From: a bacterium SCSIO 12696 | GTDB taxonomy: Bacteria > Pseudomonadota > Gammaproteobacteria > Pseudomonadales > Porticoccaceae | DNA length: 64,000 nucleotides | Reading direction: 5' to 3' | Assembly (NCBI GenBank): GCA_024397955.1 | Contig: CP073744.1 | Location: 1,488,001-1,552,000, forward strand | Shown: in pieces, positions 60,357-64,000 of the stretch | Numbering within the stretch: the stretch's first letter is position 1 | How the letters are laid out: each line of letters begins with the position of its first letter | Notes under the pieces: model-generated | Seen by the model: only the letters and a program-made list of their open reading frames with translations | What the model was told of the DNA's origin: nothing | The model's database searches: none | Translations under genes and position numbers: made by a program

Positions 60357-61762
60357 TAAATATGAATCGCATGCCCCAATGAAGCCAGCGCCGCTTCAAA
60401 AGTACCCTCAGTCAGGGTGGGGTGCACATGAATGGTGCCCGCAATATCTTCCAGTCGCGCGCCCATCTCCAATGCCAGGGCAAATTCACCAGAGAGTTCC
60501 GACACATGGGCACCCACTGCGTGAATACCCACAATTACATGGCTGTCTTTACGCGCGGTAATGCGTACAAAACCACCATCGGCACCGGCGTCCATGGCCA
60601 GAGCCCGGCCACTGGCAGCGAAAGGAAATTTGCCGGTAACCACATCGATACCCTGAGCACTGGCCTCATCCGGTGTTAAACCCACACCACAAATTTCCGG
60701 CTCGGTAAAACACACTGCGGGAATCGCCACCGGATCAAACTCCCGGCGCTGGCCAGCGATAATTTCCGCCACCATTTCTCCCTGTGCAGACGCTTTGTGA
60801 GCCAGCAGAGGCTCACCCACCAAATCGCCAATGGCCCATACGTTTTTCATGGAGGTGCGGCACTGGTTGTCTACCTTTACAAAGCCGCCTTCCATATCCA
60901 CACACATGTTTTCCAGGCCCCAGCCCTGGGTATTGGGTTTTCGGCCGACGGTCACCAATACTTTATCGGCAATCACTTCCTGGTCATTGCCATTGCTGTC
61001 CTGATATTGCAGGTAAGTTTTACCAGCTTTGTCCACCACCCCTTTGGCTTTCGCCGCCAGGTGAACATCCACCTGATGCTTTTTCAGCCAGGTTTCAATG
61101 GGGCGGGTCATCTCTTTATCGTAGATCGGCAGAATGCGATCCAGGGCTTCAACAAAAGTGACGTTAGCGCCCAATTTGCGCATCGCCATTCCCAGTTCAA
61201 GGCCAATATAGCCAGCCCCCACCACCGCCAAGTTCTCGGGCACTTCGTTCAGTTGCAAGGCTTCGGTGGAGGAAATCACATTGCCACCGTAGGGCATAAA
61301 TGGCAGTTCTGTGGAAACCGACCCATTGGCCAAAATAACGTGCTCCGCATGAACAGTAACGGTGCCGGCCTCGGTTTCTACATCACAGGTTTTAGCGTCG
61401 CGAAAGGTGGCCCAACCTTCAACCCGCTCCACTTTGGCTTTTTTCAGCAGCTGGCCAATACCACTGGTCAGCTTTTGCACAATGCCGTTTTTCCAATCGA
61501 CCACAGCAGCCATATCCAGCTCAGGCTTGCTGGCAACGCTGATGCCCATATGAGGCTCGCCAAAGTGCTTGTTCAATTCTTCAAAACGGGTCGCGGCGTG
61601 AATCATCGCTTTGGAGGGAATACAGCCCACATTGAGGCAGGTACCACCGGGGCGAGCGGCTTCCACAATCACTGTATCCAAGCCTAACTGGCCAGCTCGA
61701 ATAGCAGCTACGTAACCGCCAGGGCCTGCACCGACAACCAGAACTTTGCAGCGTTTTTTCAT
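60356..61762 (-). CDS. lpd: Dihydrolipoyl dehydrogenase (E3)
   Basis: A 468-residue flavoprotein that reoxidises the lipoyl arm of the E2 encoded just upstream, producing NADH. It has the FAD motif VLVVGAGPGGYVAAIRAGQL, the redox disulfide GGTCLNVGCIPSK, the NAD motif VVGAGYIGLELGMAMRKLGA and the C-terminal HIHVHPTLTE-type block (GTIHVHPTLTEGTFEAALAS) with catalytic His-Glu. ATG 61762 is chosen; the frame is open 18 codons further but would run into the E2 end. Third gene of the complex operon. Confidence 0.96.
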   Translation of the reverse strand: MKKRCKVLVVGAGPGGYVAAIRAGQLGLDTVIVEAARPGGTCLNVGCIPSKAMIHAATRFEELNKHFGEPHMGISVASKPELDMAAVVDWKNGIVQKLTSGIGQLLKKAKVERVEGWATFRDAKTCDVETEAGTVTVHAEHVILANGSVSTELPFMPYGGNVISSTEALQLNEVPENLAVVGAGYIGLELGMAMRKLGANVTFVEALDRILPIYDKEMTRPIETWLKKHQVDVHLAAKAKGVVDKAGKTYLQYQDSNGNDQEVIADKVLVTVGRKPNTQGWGLENMCVDMEGGFVKVDNQCRTSMKNVWAIGDLVGEPLLAHKASAQGEMVAEIIAGQRREFDPVAIPAVCFTEPEICGVGLTPDEASAQGIDVVTGKFPFAASGRALAMDAGADGGFVRITARKDSHVIVGIHAVGAHVSELSGEFALALEMGARLEDIAGTIHVHPTLTEGTFEAALASLGHAIHI

Positions 61763-61808
61763 CAATACAATCTCATTAGCTGACTTTTCGTCATGCCCGC
61801 GAAGGGCA

Positions 61809-63416
61809 TCAAACAAACAGGGTGGCAGGGTATTCCAACAGCTGTCGCAACCGCTGGATCATTTGCGCAGCCTCGTAACCATCAATTACCCGGTGGTCGA
61901 ACGACGAGGAAATATTCATCATTTTGCGCACTACGATATCACCGTCACGAACCACCGGGCGCTCGACCATGTTATTGGTGCCGATAATCGCCACTTCCGG
62001 ATAATTAATCACCGGGGTGTGAACCAGGCCACCCAGTGGGCCAAGACTGGTAATAGTGATAGTGCCACCGGTTAGCTCATCTTTGCTGGCGGTGTTGTTC
62101 TTGGCGGCAGTCGCCACGCGCATCATCTCGCTGGCCAGACCCCAAACATCCAGAGCTTCGGCGTGCTTGACCACCGGTACCTTGAGGCCATCGTCGGTTT
62201 GGGCCGCTATGCCCAGATGCACGCCGTGGTGACGCAAAATAACGTCGTTGGCGTCATCGTAGATGGCATTAAACTGGGGGAATTCGGCCATCACTTTGGT
62301 GACGCCCTGCATGATGTACGCCAACAACGACAGTTTAGGCTGGTCGCTATGGCGAGTTGCATTCATGTGCTGGCGCAGTGCCTCAAGCTCAGTAACGTCC
62401 ACTTCTTCCACGTAAGTAAAGTGGGGAATCTGACGCTTGGACTGCTGCATTTTCTGGGCAATCATGCGGCGCAAGCCGCGCACCGGAATTTCGGTTACCC
62501 CGGTTCTCTTTCTGCAAATGTGGGTCGCTGCCGACCCTTGGCCACCGGAGAGAAAGGCATCCAGGTCACCGTGTTCGATACGGCCAACGGGGCCAGTACC
62601 GGTCACATCCGACAGATCCACTTCCGCTTCCAAAGCACGGCGACGAACCGCTGGCGAAGCCAGCACCGGGCCGCTGTGGCTACTAACAGGTACCGATGTG
62701 GCAACAGAAACTGACGGCGGCGCTGAAACAGGCCTGGGCTCTGATACCGCGGGTGCCACAGCGGGCTTTTCAATCGCGGCTGGTGGAGCCTGGTTCGTAG
62801 CATTGCTGCTTGCGGTATCGATGGCTCCTTCTGTGGCAAAGGTAATCAATTCAGAGCCCACCGCAATCACATCCCCAGCAGCGCCAGCCAGGGAGGTAAC
62901 GGTACCTGACACTGGCGCAGTGAGTTCGACTGTGGCTTTATCGGTCATGACATCGGCAATCACCTGATCTTGCTTCACCGAATCGCCAACCGACACGTGC
63001 CATTCCACGATTTCCGATTCAACCGTGCCCTCTCCCAAATCCGGCAACTTAAAGACGAACCTGCCCGCTGCGGGGGCACTGGCGATGCTTTCTGTTTCAG
63101 GCTCGGTAGCTGCTGGCTCGGCAGTCGGTGCTTGCTCACTGGGAGCGGCCTCCACCGCAGCGGCATTACCTTCACCTTCAACCTCAAAGCGAATCAGTTC
63201 AGAGCCGACCGCAATCACATCGCCCGCATTACCAGCCAGGGAAACCACCACGCCAGCCACTGGAGCGGTGAGCTCCACATTGGCTTTGTCGGTCATCACA
63301 TCGGCAATGTGCTGGTCTTGCACCACCACTTCACCGGGTTTGACATACCACTCGACAATTTCCGATTCGACAGTGCCTTCGCCGAGATCCGGCAATTTGA
63401 ATACGTATTGGCCCAC
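61809..63416 (-). CDS. bkdB: Dihydrolipoamide acyltransferase (E2), two lipoyl domains
   Basis: A 535-residue core of a 2-oxoacid dehydrogenase complex. Two nearly identical lipoyl domains (residues 1-77 and ~119-195) have the lipoyl-lysine motifs DVMTDKANVEL and DVMTDKATVEL. After Ala/Pro linkers comes the peripheral subunit-binding domain (LASPAVRRRALEAEVDLSDV) and a catalytic domain ending SFDHRVIDGYEAAQMIQRL with the His and Asp of the acyltransferase. Start is GTG 63416 with AGGGGG six bases upstream. Wording fits branched-chain (Bkd) complexes; a pyruvate or acetoin complex cannot be excluded. Confidence 0.92.
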   Translation of the reverse strand: MGQYVFKLPDLGEGTVESEIVEWYVKPGEVVVQDQHIADVMTDKANVELTAPVAGVVVSLAGNAGDVIAVGSELIRFEVEGEGNAAAVEAAPSEQAPTAEPAATEPETESIASAPAAGRFVFKLPDLGEGTVESEIVEWHVSVGDSVKQDQVIADVMTDKATVELTAPVSGTVTSLAGAAGDVIAVGSELITFATEGAIDTASSNATNQAPPAAIEKPAVAPAVSEPRPVSAPPSVSVATSVPVSSHSGPVLASPAVRRRALEAEVDLSDVTGTGPVGRIEHGDLDAFLSGGQGSAATHICRKRTGVTEIPVRGLRRMIAQKMQQSKRQIPHFTYVEEVDVTELEALRQHMNATRHSDQPKLSLLAYIMQGVTKVMAEFPQFNAIYDDANDVILRHHGVHLGIAAQTDDGLKVPVVKHAEALDVWGLASEMMRVATAAKNNTASKDELTGGTITITSLGPLGGLVHTPVINYPEVAIIGTNNMVERPVVRDGDIVVRKMMNISSSFDHRVIDGYEAAQMIQRLRQLLEYPATLFV

Positions 63417-63425
63417 CTGTGCCCC

Positions 63426-64000
63426 CTATCGGTTGTCCAGAGTTTTATGAATGGCGTCTATGATGCGCTGTTGGCCAGGAAAGTAATCCCATTCCATGGC
63501 GTGTGGGTAAGGCGTATCCCAACCAGTTACTCGCTCGATGGGTGCCTCCAGGCGCCAGAAGCTGGCTTCCTGAATCTGCGTCACCAGCTCAGCTCCAAAA
63601 CCGCTGGTTCGGGTTGCCTCGTGCACCACCACACAGCGACCGGTTTTGTTGACTGACTCGGCAATGGTGTCGATGTCCAGCGGCAACAGAGTGCGCACAT
63701 CAATCACTTCGGCATCGATACCTGCGGCCTCCACGGCGGCTTCAGCCACATGCACCATGGTGCCGTAGGTGACAATGGTTACGTCGTTGCCCGGACGGCT
63801 GACTTCCGCCACACCGATATCCAGTTTGTAATACCCTTCCGGCACTTCCCCTTTGGGATGGGTATTCCAGCCCACAGCCGCCTGGTGAGGGTCACCATCA
63901 AAGGGGCCGTTATACAGCCGCTTGGGTTCGAAAAAGATCACCGGGTCATCGTCTTCAATGGCCGCAATCAGCAAGCCTTTGGCATCGTAAGGATTCGATG
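63426..64000 (-). CDS. bkdA2: 2-oxoacid dehydrogenase E1 beta subunit, 5' end cut by window
   Basis: The frame is open to the right edge, so the ~190 visible residues are the C-terminal half of an E1-beta subunit. Visible blocks are PVIFFEPKRLYNGPFDGDPH, DVTIVTYGTMVHVAEAAVEA, AEVIDVRTLLPLDIDTIAES and VVVHEATRTSGFGAELVTQI, typical of branched-chain alpha-keto acid dehydrogenase beta subunits. It decarboxylates the keto acid with the alpha subunit and thiamine diphosphate. Its stop is 9 bases before the E2 start. The alpha subunit gene should lie just outside the window. Confidence 0.9.
   Translation of the reverse strand, partial: SNPYDAKGLLIAAIEDDDPVIFFEPKRLYNGPFDGDPHQAAVGWNTHPKGEVPEGYYKLDIGVAEVSRPGNDVTIVTYGTMVHVAEAAVEAAGIDAEVIDVRTLLPLDIDTIAESVNKTGRCVVVHEATRTSGFGAELVTQIQEASFWRLEAPIERVTGWDTPYPHAMEWDYFPGQQRIIDAIHKTLDNR

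Noticed and set aside
1..64000. tRNA, rRNA or CRISPR arrays
   Set aside because: No cloverleaf, rRNA-like block or regularly spaced direct repeats were seen by eye; a dedicated search was not possible.

Overview
The window looks like chromosomal DNA of a marine-type gammaproteobacterium, most plausibly from the Cellvibrionales and relatives. This rests on gene content, not on a search: a fused BioH-BioC protein of the type known from Saccharophagus and Teredinibacter, a small DUF3094-type protein, a FecI-FecR-TonB receptor operon, a branched-chain keto acid dehydrogenase operon and moderate GC. Genes are densely packed, often overlapping by ATGA. No rRNA, tRNA, CRISPR array, transposase or prophage was seen.

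Layout. 1-9.5 kb: two tandem beta-lactamase-fold serine hydrolases (the first cut by the window edge), an MFS transporter, a bifunctional ATP sulfurylase/APS kinase, a Rieske protein with a cupin-like partner, alanine racemase and glutaryl-CoA dehydrogenase. 9.6-14.3 kb: a sigma factor / FecR / TonB receptor operon on the minus strand. The receptor gene carries an internal second signal peptide with its own strong ribosome binding site. 14.4-20 kb: three paralogous periplasmic TPR proteins with a TonB-C-like tail, split by an NhaC antiporter on the other strand.

18.7-33.3 kb is the most interesting part: a run of thirteen plus-strand genes. In order they encode a TPR/TonB-C protein, two lipoproteins, a membrane-anchored TPR protein, a PEGA plus FGE-sulfatase protein, a small charged periplasmic protein, a MotA/ExbB-like proton channel, a degenerate Hsp70-like protein, two VWA proteins whose N-terminal helix looks like that of MotB/ExbD, two more lipoproteins and an M48 metalloprotease. 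I infer a proton-driven trans-envelope machine in which VWA domains replace the usual peptidoglycan-binding or TonB-contact domain of the stator partner. I know of no description of it.

33-43.5 kb: two rhodaneses, a fatty acid hydroxylase family protein, an A+T-rich pair of lipoproteins that looks acquired, a GST, and a biotin operon (bioB-bioF-bioHC-bioD, no bioA here) whose promoter overlaps a good BirA-type operator. 43.5-46.3 kb: five small minus-strand genes each followed by an attC-like site. This is a cassette cluster without an integrase in view, and it includes a TIR-transmembrane protein and a HEPN-like protein. 46.5-64 kb: Uup, several lipoproteins and small enzymes, cytochrome b561, an AraC regulator, an EamA transporter, a class-I glutamine amidotransferase, an AIM24 protein, a class V aminotransferase divergent from an Lrp regulator (with an FNR-like box between them), a periplasmic thioredoxin-fold protein, and the 3' part of a keto acid dehydrogenase operon (E1-beta, E2, E3) cut by the right window edge.
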